A DNA stretch of 64,000 nucleotides from Granulicatella elegans ATCC 700633. GTDB lineage: Bacteria; Bacillota; Bacilli; Lactobacillales; Aerococcaceae. The notes beneath the pieces are model-generated. The model worked only from the letters and a program-made list of their open reading frames with translations, had not been told where the DNA came from and ran no database searches. The stretch is from positions 158,057-222,056 of the forward strand of contig NZ_KI391971.1 in assembly GCF_000162475.2 (NCBI RefSeq). The letters are read 5' to 3'. Below, piece after piece: positions 50,336 through 59,108 of the stretch (position 1 is its first letter; every line of letters begins with the position of its first letter). The position numbers and the translations under genes were made by a program.

Positions 50336-50343
50336 TGAAACTA

Positions 50344-50377
50344 AGGGTTGCCTCTAGAGGCAGCCTTTTTTATTTTT
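50344..50377 (+). terminator. terminator of the FNT gene
   Basis: GGTTGCCTC/GAGGCAGCC stem followed by TTTTTTATTTTT. Confidence 0.9.
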
Positions 50378-50481
50378 AGAAAATTTTCAAAATCTTGAGC
50401 AGAATAATTGGGGAATCGGATAAAATCTGTTACTATAACTCTATCGTGAAAACGATGAATGAAATGAAAAGGAGAATTGTT

Positions 50482-52098
50482 ATGAAAAAAACAACCAAAA
50501 TGTTAGCGACCAGTTTATTAGTGGCGGTAGGTTTGGCTGCTTGTGGCAGCAATTCATCAAGTTCTACGAATGCTGCGAATCGCTTAACAATGACAACCTT
50601 TGGCGAATTAACAACATTAGATAGTGCAGATTATGATGATGTTCCAAGCTCAGATATGATGGGACAAATTTTTGAAGGATTATATCGTGTAGCAGCAAAC
50701 AATAAAGTTGAATTAGGAATGGCTGCGCAAGAACCTAAAGTGAGTGAAGATGGTTTAGTCTATACTTTTACATTACGTGATGCAAAATGGTCAGATGGAT
50801 CTCCTGTAAAAGCACAAGATTTTGTATTTACTTATCGTAAATTAGTGAATCCACAAGAAGGACATGTAGCACAATCAGCGGATGTGTTCAAAAATGCGAA
50901 AAAAATTCGTAGTGGAGAATTACCAGTGGAAGAATTAGGAGTTAAGGCTCTTGATGATAAAACATTAGAAATTACACTTGAAAATCCAGCTCCATATTTA
51001 CCAAAATTATTAACGGGTTCACGTTTCTTACCACAATCTGAAGCAGTGGCTAAAAAATTAGGTGATCAATATGGTTCAAATGTTTCAAATGTAGTCGTAA
51101 ATGGACCATTCAAATTAGAAGGATGGACAGGTTCAGAATTAACTTGGAAATTAGTGAAAAACGCGGACTACTGGGATGCTAGCAATGTTGCTTTAAATGA
51201 AGTGACAGTGAATGTATCTAAAGAAGTAGCAACTTCTGTTCAATTATTTGATTCAAAACAAGTCCAATATACAACGATTAGTGACCAATTTGTGGATCAA
51301 TATAAATCTCAACCAACATTCCATGCGCAACCAAAAGCAACAATGGGATATATGAGTTTTAATACATTGAAACCAACAACAGCAAACCAACACTTCCGTC
51401 GTGCGATTGCGATGGCTTATGATAAACAAGCGTTAACAAATAATGTCTTAAAAGATGGCTCAATTCCTTCAACAGGATTAATTCCAAAAAGCTTTGCAAC
51501 AAATGAAGCAACTGGAAAAGATTTTGTAGATGAATCAGGTGATTTCTTGAAATTTGATGTACAAGAAGCTCAAAAAGAATGGGAATTAGCGAAAAAAGAA
51601 TTAGGGGTTAGTGAAGCAACCGTTACTTTATTAACTTCTGATACAGGAACTTCAAAACTTGTAGGAGAATATTTACAAGCGCAAATTCAAAAGAATTTAC
51701 CAGGTGTAACATTTAAATTACAACCTGTTCCATTGAAAAACCGTTTAGAATTACAACGTGCAAGCGACTTTGATATTTTCTACGGTACTTGGGCTCCAGA
51801 TTATCAAGATCCATTGAACTTCTTAGAGCAATATATTACAGGTGGCGGTATTAACTTTGCGAAATACTCTAACCCAGAATATGATAAAGCAGTAGATGCC
51901 GTGAAATCGACTTATGCCACTCAACCAGAAAATCGTTGGAATCAAATGCTAGCTGCAGAAAAAGTCATTATGAATGATGCAGTTGTAGCTCCAATTTACC
52001 AAGCTTCTCAAAGCTATTTATTAGCTGAAAATGTAAAAGGCTTTGAAGTATTACCGTTTGGACGTACAGTGAACTTACGTCAGGCAAGCGTGCAGTAA
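50482..52098 (+). CDS. oligopeptide-binding lipoprotein (OppA family)
   Basis: A 538-residue solute-binding protein of ABC peptide importers. Signal peptide with lipobox LAAC (Cys near 20), the SBP_bac_5 signature YTFTLRDAKWSDGSPVKAQDFVFTYRKLVNP and the C-terminal NRWNQMLAAEKVIMNDAVVAPIYQ. No permease or ATPase genes are adjacent, so it must serve a transporter encoded elsewhere, or act in pheromone sensing. AAAAGGAGAATTGTT precedes the ATG at 50482; the earlier frame (from 50395) includes the promoter region. Confidence 0.92.
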   Translation: MKKTTKMLATSLLVAVGLAACGSNSSSSTNAANRLTMTTFGELTTLDSADYDDVPSSDMMGQIFEGLYRVAANNKVELGMAAQEPKVSEDGLVYTFTLRDAKWSDGSPVKAQDFVFTYRKLVNPQEGHVAQSADVFKNAKKIRSGELPVEELGVKALDDKTLEITLENPAPYLPKLLTGSRFLPQSEAVAKKLGDQYGSNVSNVVVNGPFKLEGWTGSELTWKLVKNADYWDASNVALNEVTVNVSKEVATSVQLFDSKQVQYTTISDQFVDQYKSQPTFHAQPKATMGYMSFNTLKPTTANQHFRRAIAMAYDKQALTNNVLKDGSIPSTGLIPKSFATNEATGKDFVDESGDFLKFDVQEAQKEWELAKKELGVSEATVTLLTSDTGTSKLVGEYLQAQIQKNLPGVTFKLQPVPLKNRLELQRASDFDIFYGTWAPDYQDPLNFLEQYITGGGINFAKYSNPEYDKAVDAVKSTYATQPENRWNQMLAAEKVIMNDAVVAPIYQASQSYLLAENVKGFEVLPFGRTVNLRQASVQ

Positions 52099-52109
52099 AA
52101 GAAATATTA

Positions 52110-52148
52110 AAACAGAGGTAACTATAATAGTAGGTACCTCTGTTTTTG
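52110..52148. terminator. terminator after the OppA-like gene
   Basis: AAACAGAGGTA and TACCTCTGTTT pair with a 14-base loop; T tract follows. Also positioned to end the convergent YhcG gene. Confidence 0.85.
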
Positions 52149-52162
52149 TTAATCATCAATTA

Positions 52163-53233
52163 TTATTTTGAATCGAATTCTTTTATAGATGCTTCTATCT
52201 CCTCAATAGAAGGTAAACTACTTTTGAATTTTTGATTAAGTAGTTTACTGATTTCATATTGACTGATTCCGATTGGCTGTGAGATGTTTTCAAGTGAATA
52301 TTCAGCAACTATGTTATCTTTGTCTCTGCAAATGAGTAAACCTATAGTTTGGTTATCGCTATCTGACTTTATGTTTTTATTTACAGCTGTTACATAAAAA
52401 TTAAGTTGTCCTACAAATTCTGGTTTAAATTTTTCTGTCTTTAATTCTATTACAACATAGGCATGCAGTTTAACATGATAGAAAAGTAAATCTATATAAA
52501 AATCACTTTCTCCAACCTTAATATGAACTTGCTTACCAATGTAGGAGAATCCTGTACCAAGTTCCAAAAGGAAAGAAGTTATTTGATTGGTTAATGCTTC
52601 TTCCAACTCTCTTTCATTATGCTTATCTCGTATGGTTAAAAAATCAAAATTATAGGGATCTTTTATAGTTTGTTTGGCTAATTCAGATTGGAGCGCTGGC
52701 AATCTATTGTCAAAATTTGTAACTGCATTTCCAAGTCTTTTATATAATTCCCCATCAATCTGATGTTCTAAAACGCTTCTGCTCCATCCATTTTCTATTG
52801 TCTTATCTACATAAAATAAAGCATCTTGGATATCTTTACTTTTATACATAATTCTTTGGTTATGTCCCCATGGAATATTTTTTATTTTTCTTTCAATATC
52901 TGATATTTGGGTTACAGCTTGTAACCCCATTAGGGAATCGTTATAAAAGTTAAACCAATATCGAATATGTTTTAGGTTTGCAGGTGAAAATCCTTTTATA
53001 TCAGGGAATTCTTCTCTTAAATCAGTACTTAATACTTTTAGAAAACTATCACCCCAAGAATATTGTTTTTGTTTTTCAACAATTTCCTTTCCTAAGTTCC
53101 AATATAAATCAAGTAATTCATAATTAACTTTTATAGCCGCTTTTAACTGACTGCTTCTAACTTTTTCTTTTAATATCGAAATAAATTTTTTATATTCGTT
53201 ATCTTTCATAATCGATAAATCGTTTTTGTTCAT
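52163..53233 (-). CDS. YhcG-family PD-(D/E)XK nuclease (DUF1016)
   Basis: A 356-residue protein with the DUF1016 N-terminal domain (about 15-165; LLDLYWNLGKEI, FSPANLKHIRYWFNFY) and the YhcG nuclease domain (about 190-345). The latter has the PD-(D/E)XK core DFYIDLLFYHVKLHAYVVIELKTEKFKPEFVGQL, with Asp and ExK in place, so it is probably active. Such genes are scattered by horizontal transfer, often beside restriction-modification systems, with unproven roles in defence or DNA repair. Here it follows a GNAT gene by six bases with a weak ribosome site, and no R-M genes are near. Confidence 0.88.
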   Translation of the reverse strand: MNKNDLSIMKDNEYKKFISILKEKVRSSQLKAAIKVNYELLDLYWNLGKEIVEKQKQYSWGDSFLKVLSTDLREEFPDIKGFSPANLKHIRYWFNFYNDSLMGLQAVTQISDIERKIKNIPWGHNQRIMYKSKDIQDALFYVDKTIENGWSRSVLEHQIDGELYKRLGNAVTNFDNRLPALQSELAKQTIKDPYNFDFLTIRDKHNERELEEALTNQITSFLLELGTGFSYIGKQVHIKVGESDFYIDLLFYHVKLHAYVVIELKTEKFKPEFVGQLNFYVTAVNKNIKSDSDNQTIGLLICRDKDNIVAEYSLENISQPIGISQYEISKLLNQKFKSSLPSIEEIEASIKEFDSK

Positions 53234-53239
53234 CCCAAA

Positions 53240-53806
53240 TCACTCAAGTTTTTTTGTCATATGATAATAAGAATGTCCACTTAAGATTTTTGTACTAGTC
53301 GCAGTATAGCCTAGTTTTTGGTAGAGCTGATATGCTTTGTCATTCACCTTATCACAATTCAAAGCAATGACACTAGCGTTTTGTTTTTTTGCTAATTCTT
53401 CAGCTTCCTGTAGTAATTTCATCCCAATTCCTTTTCTTCGATGATTTTCATGCACAGAGAGAATATCAATATACCATTCTCCAGCTTGTGTTTCAGAATC
53501 CTCATAGAGACGAATGGAAGAAGGAATATTGTACGTTTCATACAATTGATAAAATGGGTCATCGACCTTTTCTTCTAGATGTCCATGGTAGCCAAAAATT
53601 GCTCCTGCAACGGTTCCGTCTTCAATATAAACAAGTGTATTGGTTAGACTATATCGGAAGTCTTCTTGTAGCATGGCTTCTTCTAGCATGGCGTGAAGAG
53701 TATTGAGTGATACTACTTTTAAAATGGGCAATTCCATGTCTTCGATAATGGTTTGAATGAGCGGAATGATTTGCTTTCTTTCTTCGGGTTTGGGTTGTCG
53801 GATCAT
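53240..53806 (-). CDS. GNAT-family N-acetyltransferase
   Basis: A 188-residue GNAT enzyme. The acetyl-CoA loop HENHRRKGIGMKLLQEAEELAKK (about 118-140) contains the RRKGIG version of Q/RxxGxG/A, and NCDKVNDKAYQLYQKLGY is the usual C-terminal part. The acceptor is unknown. It starts ten bases after the stop of the AraC-family gene and may share its transcript. Confidence 0.87.
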   Translation of the reverse strand: MIRQPKPEERKQIIPLIQTIIEDMELPILKVVSLNTLHAMLEEAMLQEDFRYSLTNTLVYIEDGTVAGAIFGYHGHLEEKVDDPFYQLYETYNIPSSIRLYEDSETQAGEWYIDILSVHENHRRKGIGMKLLQEAEELAKKQNASVIALNCDKVNDKAYQLYQKLGYTATSTKILSGHSYYHMTKKLE

Positions 53807-53815
53807 TGTTTCACC

Positions 53816-54658
53816 TTATTCTAGTTGAGATTTACGGTATGCGAGTGGGGTCATACCCATTTTTTGTTTAAATTGTTTTGAAAAATATGCTTGAGTTGAA
53901 AATCCAACAATAGATGCAATTTGTGACATCGAGTAATTCGTTGTAGAGAGGAGTACTTTACTTTCCTCAATGCGAATATCTGTCAAATATTCCATTGGTG
54001 TTTGATTCATTTCATTTTTAAAACTGTGTGAGATATAAAATCTGCTTAAATGTGTTAAATCAGCTAAATCCTGTAAGGAGATTTGTTCTCGATAATGTGT
54101 TTTTAAATAGTGTTTAATGAGACTAATATCTTTTGTCGTTTTATTAATTGGACTAACATCAATTTCAAACGATTTATTTCGAAGAATTTTAATGAGCAAT
54201 ATTTCTAATAAATTATGACAAACTAATTCATAGCTCATCGAGTGATTGGTTGCTTCTGTTACCATTGCGTTTAAATACACTAAAATATCCTTTTGTTCGT
54301 CTCGCAAGTTGAAAAATGAAAAAGGTTGCTCGACATTTGTTTGCGTATTAAAAAAGTTAGAAAAAGAAAGTCCTGTAATTCCTAATACAATATATTCGAG
54401 AGGTTCTTCAGGGGAAGAAACTTCTGTATGATCGACTTGTGGATTAATAATAACGAAATCTTGTGCCTTTACAGGGAAACGTCGATTTTCAATGATAAAT
54501 TCTCCCTTTCCATCTAATACATAAAATAATTCCATAAATGGATGAGAATGGATTGTGCTGTGCCAGTCGCTATCATATTTTGATTTTGTAATAGATTCTA
54601 AATGGAAGGATAAACTTCGCATATTCGATTCAATTACTAAATAACGTTCATTACTCAT
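53816..54658 (-). CDS. AraC-family transcriptional regulator
   Basis: About 280 residues. An N-terminal cupin (about 25-110, HSHPFMELFYVLDGKGEFIIENRRF) binds an effector, and two C-terminal helix-turn-helix motifs (about 185-278; ISLQDLADLTHLSRFYISHSFKNEMNQTPMEYLTDIRI and SMSQIASIVGFSTQAYFSKQFKQKMGMTPLAYRK) bind DNA. The upstream frame to 54715 is rejected because the promoter's -10 box lies within it; AAGGAT precedes the ATG at 54658. Cupin-AraC proteins of this type usually sense sugars; the target is unknown. Confidence 0.87.
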   Translation of the reverse strand: MSNERYLVIESNMRSLSFHLESITKSKYDSDWHSTIHSHPFMELFYVLDGKGEFIIENRRFPVKAQDFVIINPQVDHTEVSSPEEPLEYIVLGITGLSFSNFFNTQTNVEQPFSFFNLRDEQKDILVYLNAMVTEATNHSMSYELVCHNLLEILLIKILRNKSFEIDVSPINKTTKDISLIKHYLKTHYREQISLQDLADLTHLSRFYISHSFKNEMNQTPMEYLTDIRIEESKVLLSTTNYSMSQIASIVGFSTQAYFSKQFKQKMGMTPLAYRKSQLE

Positions 54659-54686
54659 ACTTTTCACATCCTTATCTGTTACTTTC

Positions 54687-54715
54687 ATTATACTTGAAAG
54701 CGCCTTATTCATCAA
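54687..54715 (-). promoter_or_regulatory. promoter of the AraC-family gene
   Basis: On the minus strand TTGATG, a 17-base spacer and a perfect TATAAT. It rules out start codons upstream of 54680. Confidence 0.65.
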
Positions 54716-54761
54716 TTCCCTTTGGGAAAAGATAGAAAGAAACGGAAGAATGACAGTTTCA

Positions 54762-54790
54762 TTGACGACAACTTAAAAACCAGGTATGCT
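54762..54790 (+). promoter_or_regulatory. promoter of folT
   Basis: TTGACG, a 17-base spacer and TATGCT, about 60 bases before the riboswitch. Confidence 0.6.
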
Positions 54791-54851
54791 ATTTTCTGGT
54801 AGAAAGGAGTGCATGGAAAAGGTTTCGTCAATCGAAGAGACGAACCACAAC

Positions 54852-54956
54852 AAATCAGAGTAGAATACATTGCGTTAAGTGCCAAATGGATGGGATGTTG
54901 CCGATTGGACGAAAAAGAGAACTCTTTGCGGTAGTGTATTCGCATTCGCTGCATTT
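54852..54956 (+). ncRNA. tetrahydrofolate (THF) riboswitch
   Basis: The conserved THF-I elements appear in order: AGAGTAGA, TTGCGTTAAGTGCC, ATGGGATGTTGCC, GGACGAAA and GCGGTAGTGTATTCGCA. P1 closes as AAATCAG with CTGCATTT. It is placed between the folT promoter and folT's ribosome binding site. THF binding would be expected to lower expression of the folate transporter. Confidence 0.88.
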
Positions 54957-55016
54957 AATGACAGACTATTTATTAAATGGAGCAGCTCTTTATGACAGTT
55001 AAAAGGAGATGCTAAT

Positions 55017-55544
55017 ATGAACAAACAAACACAATTAACAAGAACATTAACGGTAACCGCATTAATGATTGCCATGCGTTTAATTATTGAGATGATTCCA
55101 TCGATTAAAATGGGGAATCTCGTACAAATCGGATTCGGATTTATCGGAGCGGCACTTGCTGGGGTGATTTTAGGACCTTATCGAGCAGCTGTTGTAGGAT
55201 TTTTTGTAGATATTTTAGGAAATTTCCTAAGAGGGGAAGCGAGTACCTTTTTCCCTGGATTTACTTTAACAGCCGTTTTAGGTGGATTAATTTATGGCTA
55301 TTGCCTGTATCGTAAAGAATTAACACTTCCACGTATTTTTGTGACGGTATTAATCATTACAGTTGTGATTAATTTAGGATTGAATTCGCTTTGGATTTAT
55401 ATGATAACGCAAAAAGCTTTTTCAGCCTTTATGGGACTTCGAATTTTGAAAAATATCATCAGTTTACCGTTGAATACTGTGATTTTATATGTGCTGTTTC
55501 GTAATCAAACCATGCAACAGATCATTGAGAAATATCGAGTATAG
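55017..55544 (+). CDS. folT: folate ECF transporter S component FolT
   Basis: A 175-residue membrane protein with six helices, the substrate-binding subunit of the ECF folate importer. RTLTVTALMIAMRLIIEMIPSIKMGNLVQIGFGFIGAALAGVILGPYRAAVVGFFVDILG is characteristic, as is FFPGFTLTAVLGGLIYGY. The THF riboswitch in its leader confirms folate. AAAAGGAGATGCTAAT precedes the ATG. Energising subunits are encoded elsewhere. Confidence 0.93.
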   Translation: MNKQTQLTRTLTVTALMIAMRLIIEMIPSIKMGNLVQIGFGFIGAALAGVILGPYRAAVVGFFVDILGNFLRGEASTFFPGFTLTAVLGGLIYGYCLYRKELTLPRIFVTVLIITVVINLGLNSLWIYMITQKAFSAFMGLRILKNIISLPLNTVILYVLFRNQTMQQIIEKYRV

Positions 55545-55578
55545 GCGTATACTATTCTTACAATAAGGAGGGATAGTC

Positions 55579-55758
55579 ATGCCATTTATTCATATTGAAA
55601 TGTTAGAAGGACGTACACGTGAACAAAAAGAAGCACTTGTCAAAGAAGTAACAGAAGTTGTTTCGAAAAATACGGGCGCTCCTACAGAACATATTCACAT
55701 TATTATTCAAGAAATCAAACATGGAAACTTAGGGCAAAACGGTCAATTACGTGGCTAA
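55579..55758 (+). CDS. 4-oxalocrotonate tautomerase-family protein
   Basis: A 59-residue tautomerase starting MPFIHIEMLEGRTREQKEALVKEV; the catalytic base is Pro2, exposed after Met removal, and the fold is one beta-alpha-beta unit that forms hexamers. EHIHIIIQEIKHGN is the second strand. Its metabolic substrate in Firmicutes is unknown. AAGGAGGGATAGTC precedes the ATG. It lies 34 bases after folT, perhaps in the same transcript, and is followed by a terminator. Confidence 0.88.
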   Translation: MPFIHIEMLEGRTREQKEALVKEVTEVVSKNTGAPTEHIHIIIQEIKHGNLGQNGQLRG

Positions 55759-55767
55759 TGCTTAGTG

Positions 55768-55806
55768 AAAACTTTAGATGGGAATTTCCTGTCTAAAGTT
55801 TTTTTA
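55768..55806 (+). terminator. terminator of folT and the tautomerase gene
   Basis: AAACTTTAGA and TCTAAAGTTT pair with a 14-base loop, then TTTTATT. Confidence 0.88.
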
Positions 55807-55899
55807 TTGTCAAAATCGCTATCCAATCGACGAATTTATCTCAAAAAACAGCCAGCAAAAGAATTTTTCGGATTTTTTAAAAATGTTTTCAAAAAATGA

Positions 55900-55965
55900 T
55901 TGACGAAATGAGTGTATCAAGCGTATAATACAGTCAAGAAGCAAAGTGTATTAATGCATTAACAC
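55900..55965 (+). promoter_or_regulatory. promoter and operator of the GntR-ABC operon
   Basis: TTGACG, an 18-base spacer and TATAAT (55924-55929), then GTGTATTAATGCATTAACAC (55946-55965) with a perfect central palindrome TTAATGCATTAA. It lies downstream of the start point, as expected for a YtrA-type autorepressor site. Confidence 0.72.
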
Positions 55966-55992
55966 AATAGTACAAGGAGGGGATGAAATGTT

Positions 55993-56364
55993 ATGATCCA
56001 ATTTGATAAACGATTGCCGGTATATGAACAGATTATTGACTATGTTAAAAAGCAAATTGTATCAGGTGAATGGGAATTAGGAAGAGAATTGCCAAGTCGA
56101 AGAGAATTTGCTAGTCAACTTCAAGTGAATCCGAATACTGTTCAAAGGGCATTTCGAGAAATGGAGGAGATGGGGTTGATTTCAACAGGAAATAATGTCA
56201 TGAGTCGAGTGACAGATAATCCCGATTTAATTGGGCAATTAAAGCAAGAAATGTTACAAGAAGCAATACAAATTTTTGCAGATTCGATTTATCCATTACA
56301 TGTTTCGAATGAGGAAGTCATGGAACAGTTGGAACAAGCGATGAAGAGAAGAGAGGGAGAGTAG
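55993..56364 (+). CDS. GntR-family regulator, YtrA subfamily
   Basis: A 123-residue repressor with the GntR winged helix (about 8-72; PVYEQIIDYVKKQIVSGEWELGRELPSRREFASQLQVNPNTVQRAFREMEEMGLI) and only a short helical C-terminus, as in YtrA proteins that control ABC operons sensing cell-wall antibiotics. AAGGAGGGGATG precedes the start; the ATG at 55993 fits the family N-terminus. It lies one base from the ATPase gene. Confidence 0.9.
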   Translation: MIQFDKRLPVYEQIIDYVKKQIVSGEWELGRELPSRREFASQLQVNPNTVQRAFREMEEMGLISTGNNVMSRVTDNPDLIGQLKQEMLQEAIQIFADSIYPLHVSNEEVMEQLEQAMKRREGE

Positions 56365-56365
56365 C

Positions 56366-57055
56366 ATGTTAGAAGTGAAACATTTACATAAGAGATTTGG
56401 CAACAAAGCGGTGTTAAATGGAATTTCTTTTACAGCAGAACGTGGAGAAATTACCGTATTAATCGGAGTGAATGGGATTGGGAAAACAACGATTATGAAT
56501 ATGATCATGGGGTTAATTCCAATCCAAAAAGGGGAAGTAAGTATTGATGGACAGGTGATCAAAGGAGATCGCTCGAAGAAGTTAGCTTACATTTGTGATC
56601 AGATTGTTGTGAATAAAGGTGAAACGATTTTTGAAGCAATAGCTTTTATGAGAACTTTTTATCCGAATTGGAATGATGAGAAAGCTAAAAAATTATTACA
56701 TTTCTTCAAATTCAAAGGGAATGAAGTGATTCAACAATTATCAAAAGGAAATGTTGCAAAAGTTAACTTGTTATTAGGATTATCTTTAGATGTTGATTTT
56801 GTATTAATGGATGAACCATTTTCTGGAATTGATATTTTTTCAAGAGAACAAATTGTACAATTATTTACTTCAGATTTATTAGAAGGAATTGGAGTTATTT
56901 TAACGTCTCATGAAATCGAAGATATTGAATATATTGTTGATAAAGCTATCTTATTAGATGAAGGAAAAGTAATTAAAGAATTTTACGCAGAACAAGTGCG
57001 TGAAGAAGAAGGTAAATCTATTGTAGATGTGATGAGGGAGGTGTATCAATCATGA
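56366..57055 (+). CDS. ABC transporter ATP-binding protein (YtrB-like)
   Basis: A 229-residue ABC ATPase. Walker A is GVNGIGKTT, Walker B VLMDEPFSGID and the H-loop SHEIED. The signature is altered to LSKGNVAKVN instead of LSGGQ, a change also seen in the ATPases of this GntR-linked group. It pairs with the membrane protein encoded next, whose gene it overlaps by four bases. Confidence 0.88.
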   Translation: MLEVKHLHKRFGNKAVLNGISFTAERGEITVLIGVNGIGKTTIMNMIMGLIPIQKGEVSIDGQVIKGDRSKKLAYICDQIVVNKGETIFEAIAFMRTFYPNWNDEKAKKLLHFFKFKGNEVIQQLSKGNVAKVNLLLGLSLDVDFVLMDEPFSGIDIFSREQIVQLFTSDLLEGIGVILTSHEIEDIEYIVDKAILLDEGKVIKEFYAEQVREEEGKSIVDVMREVYQS

Positions 57056-57846
57056 AAAAGATTTTTAATTTATGGTTGTATGAGTTGGGAAAAAGTAAAT
57101 TTATGTTAGGATTTCTAATGATTGTGTTCTTTGTCATTCAAGTATTAGTTCATCTGATGCGTATTTTAAGAATAGATCCTAAAAATCTGAATGTCGAAGA
57201 TACAAGAAGCGTGACGGATTTAGTGCAATCAAGATTTGGAATGAATTTAGCACTGATGGCAGCTTTTATCATTATTATTATTGCTTCGGTTTATATTTGG
57301 GTCAAAGAATTTCGTAGTAAAGGGAATTTTATTAATCGATTATTCTTACTACCAGGGAATCGAATGCAAGTGTATTTTGCAAAATTTTTAACGATTTTGT
57401 CTTACATTTTAGTACTTCAAATAACACAATTTATCATTCTTGGAGTGAATAAGGCGCTATTAATTTGGAGATTCCCAGTTTTAGCAGACCAACTTCATTA
57501 CACGGACTTCTTAAATTCGGGTTCAATGTTACAATATTTATTACCACTAAATGGAACTGCATATTTGTGGTTGATGGCATTTATAATGGTTGTCATTGTT
57601 TTCTTCTTCCAATTAGCCATTTTAGAAGAAGGATTGAAAGCGTATGGTTGGGCTTTGATGGTGGCGTCTTTAGTCGTTTACTTTGTTATTTGCTGTGGTA
57701 TTTTAGCAAGTTATATGCAATTGATGCTGCATTTATCTCTTACTCAAACGGAACAATATTTTATGACAATGTTGTATGCAGTTGGATTTATAGGCATTCA
57801 TTGGTTAGTTGATTATTATTTATTAGAACATAAGGTCAGTGTTTAA
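57052..57846 (+). CDS. ABC transporter membrane subunit
   Basis: A 264-residue protein with six helices (for example MLGFLMIVFFVIQVLVHLM, MNLALMAAFIIIIIASVYIW, YLWLMAFIMVVIVFFFQLAIL), no recognisable binding domain. Its ATG overlaps the ATPase gene (ATGA), and GGGAGGTG precedes it. It forms the channel part of the YtrB-like transporter; the substrate is unknown but cell-envelope stress is the usual context. Confidence 0.82.
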   Translation: MKKIFNLWLYELGKSKFMLGFLMIVFFVIQVLVHLMRILRIDPKNLNVEDTRSVTDLVQSRFGMNLALMAAFIIIIIASVYIWVKEFRSKGNFINRLFLLPGNRMQVYFAKFLTILSYILVLQITQFIILGVNKALLIWRFPVLADQLHYTDFLNSGSMLQYLLPLNGTAYLWLMAFIMVVIVFFFQLAILEEGLKAYGWALMVASLVVYFVICCGILASYMQLMLHLSLTQTEQYFMTMLYAVGFIGIHWLVDYYLLEHKVSV

Positions 57847-57859
57847 TGGGGGTGAGCAT

Positions 57860-59080
57860 ATGAAATCAATTAAATTTGCATGGGGATTATTGGTTATCGT
57901 TGTTGGATTTCTAGTAGTAGGAATTGGGAATATGGTTTGGACGTCAATGTCAGATGCTCCTTACACCATAGAAACTTCAGCAGAAGGCAATCAATATTTA
58001 AAAGGGACAGTTTTTGAAGTAGGAAAAGAAGGCGCAGGAAAATTAAGTAATAATGTTTCGACATCAGCCATTGTGGATGGGAAAGTGAAAAAACTATTCC
58101 AAACATTAGGGACTTGGAATGGACAGATGAGAGAACAAGAGACATTAAGCAAAATCCCTCTTTTGGAACGTTCATTACTTGTCAATCATAGACACGTATT
58201 ACAATTAGATAATTCTTCACTATTTTATGATATTCATTGGGATTCATATTTCAGTAATTCTGGAGACTTTACATTTAATTATGCGATGTACTCGAATGAA
58301 AACAAACGAATCATTGAAAAACAAATTCCGATTCATTTTACGGGATCATTTGGCTGGGGAGAAGAGCCAATCTTCCAACGTAAGGGAAAAGAATTAGGAG
58401 TTATCATTCCTTTCGTAGAAAAAAAATCGAGTGAAAGAAAATTCTTGAAGTTTATTGTATCCTTTGAAGAAGGTACTGTGAAAGATGTGGGAGAATTAAC
58501 ACTTGAAAAAGATGGTTTATGGATTAATGCAGCATTCGGAAATCATTCTTATAATCCAGAAACAATTGTATTTAATGTACTTCCTTTAAAAGATGGACCA
58601 AAATCTTCTGAAAAACCAGAGGAAGATGAGTATTATCAATATGATTTATTTACAAATACATTCCGCAAATTGGATACTACTTCACTAGGAAGTCCAGCAA
58701 ACTTCTATATTTCAGGTTCTAAAATTTATGCAGTAGAAACGAATCAGCCAAAATTTGCCGGAAGAAAACATGGAAGACCGGATCCTGCTGAACGACCAGG
58801 ATATATTGAAAATAGTGAGCGTCAAGCTAATAATGAAACGGTTTATCAACTTACTTCAGATTTGTCATTAGAAAAAATTGGAACAATTCAACGTGATCCA
58901 TATTCTTCAGAAGAAGTGCTAAACAAAGATACATTAGTTTATGTCGGACTTGACCAAGGACAAGATGCACTTCGAGTATTTGATTTGAATAAGAAAGAAG
59001 AAGTTTTCTCAGCAAAAATCACACCAAAAGCAGATGCGAAGTTATATTTCCAAAGAAAACGTGACTATGTGATTTACTAA
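57860..59080 (+). CDS. membrane-anchored extracellular protein of the GntR-ABC operon
   Basis: A 406-residue protein with one N-terminal helix (about 5-27) and a large outer domain rich in beta strands (repeated short strands with turn motifs such as KDGLWINAAFG, DEYYQYDLFTNTFRKLD and DTLVYVGLDQGQDALRVFDLNKKEEVF), suggestive of a propeller. No family is recognised. GGGGGTGAGC precedes the ATG at 57860, 13 bases after the permease stop. As the last gene of the operon it may be the sensor or accessory subunit. Confidence 0.75.
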   Translation: MKSIKFAWGLLVIVVGFLVVGIGNMVWTSMSDAPYTIETSAEGNQYLKGTVFEVGKEGAGKLSNNVSTSAIVDGKVKKLFQTLGTWNGQMREQETLSKIPLLERSLLVNHRHVLQLDNSSLFYDIHWDSYFSNSGDFTFNYAMYSNENKRIIEKQIPIHFTGSFGWGEEPIFQRKGKELGVIIPFVEKKSSERKFLKFIVSFEEGTVKDVGELTLEKDGLWINAAFGNHSYNPETIVFNVLPLKDGPKSSEKPEEDEYYQYDLFTNTFRKLDTTSLGSPANFYISGSKIYAVETNQPKFAGRKHGRPDPAERPGYIENSERQANNETVYQLTSDLSLEKIGTIQRDPYSSEEVLNKDTLVYVGLDQGQDALRVFDLNKKEEVFSAKITPKADAKLYFQRKRDYVIY

Positions 59081-59108
59081 TAGGTTGTAAATATAGTACA
59101 ATCAAAGT

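Noticed and set aside
52163-54658. Prophage or defence island around the YhcG gene
   Set aside because: Neighbours are a GNAT and an AraC gene; no integrase, attachment repeats or phage genes were seen.
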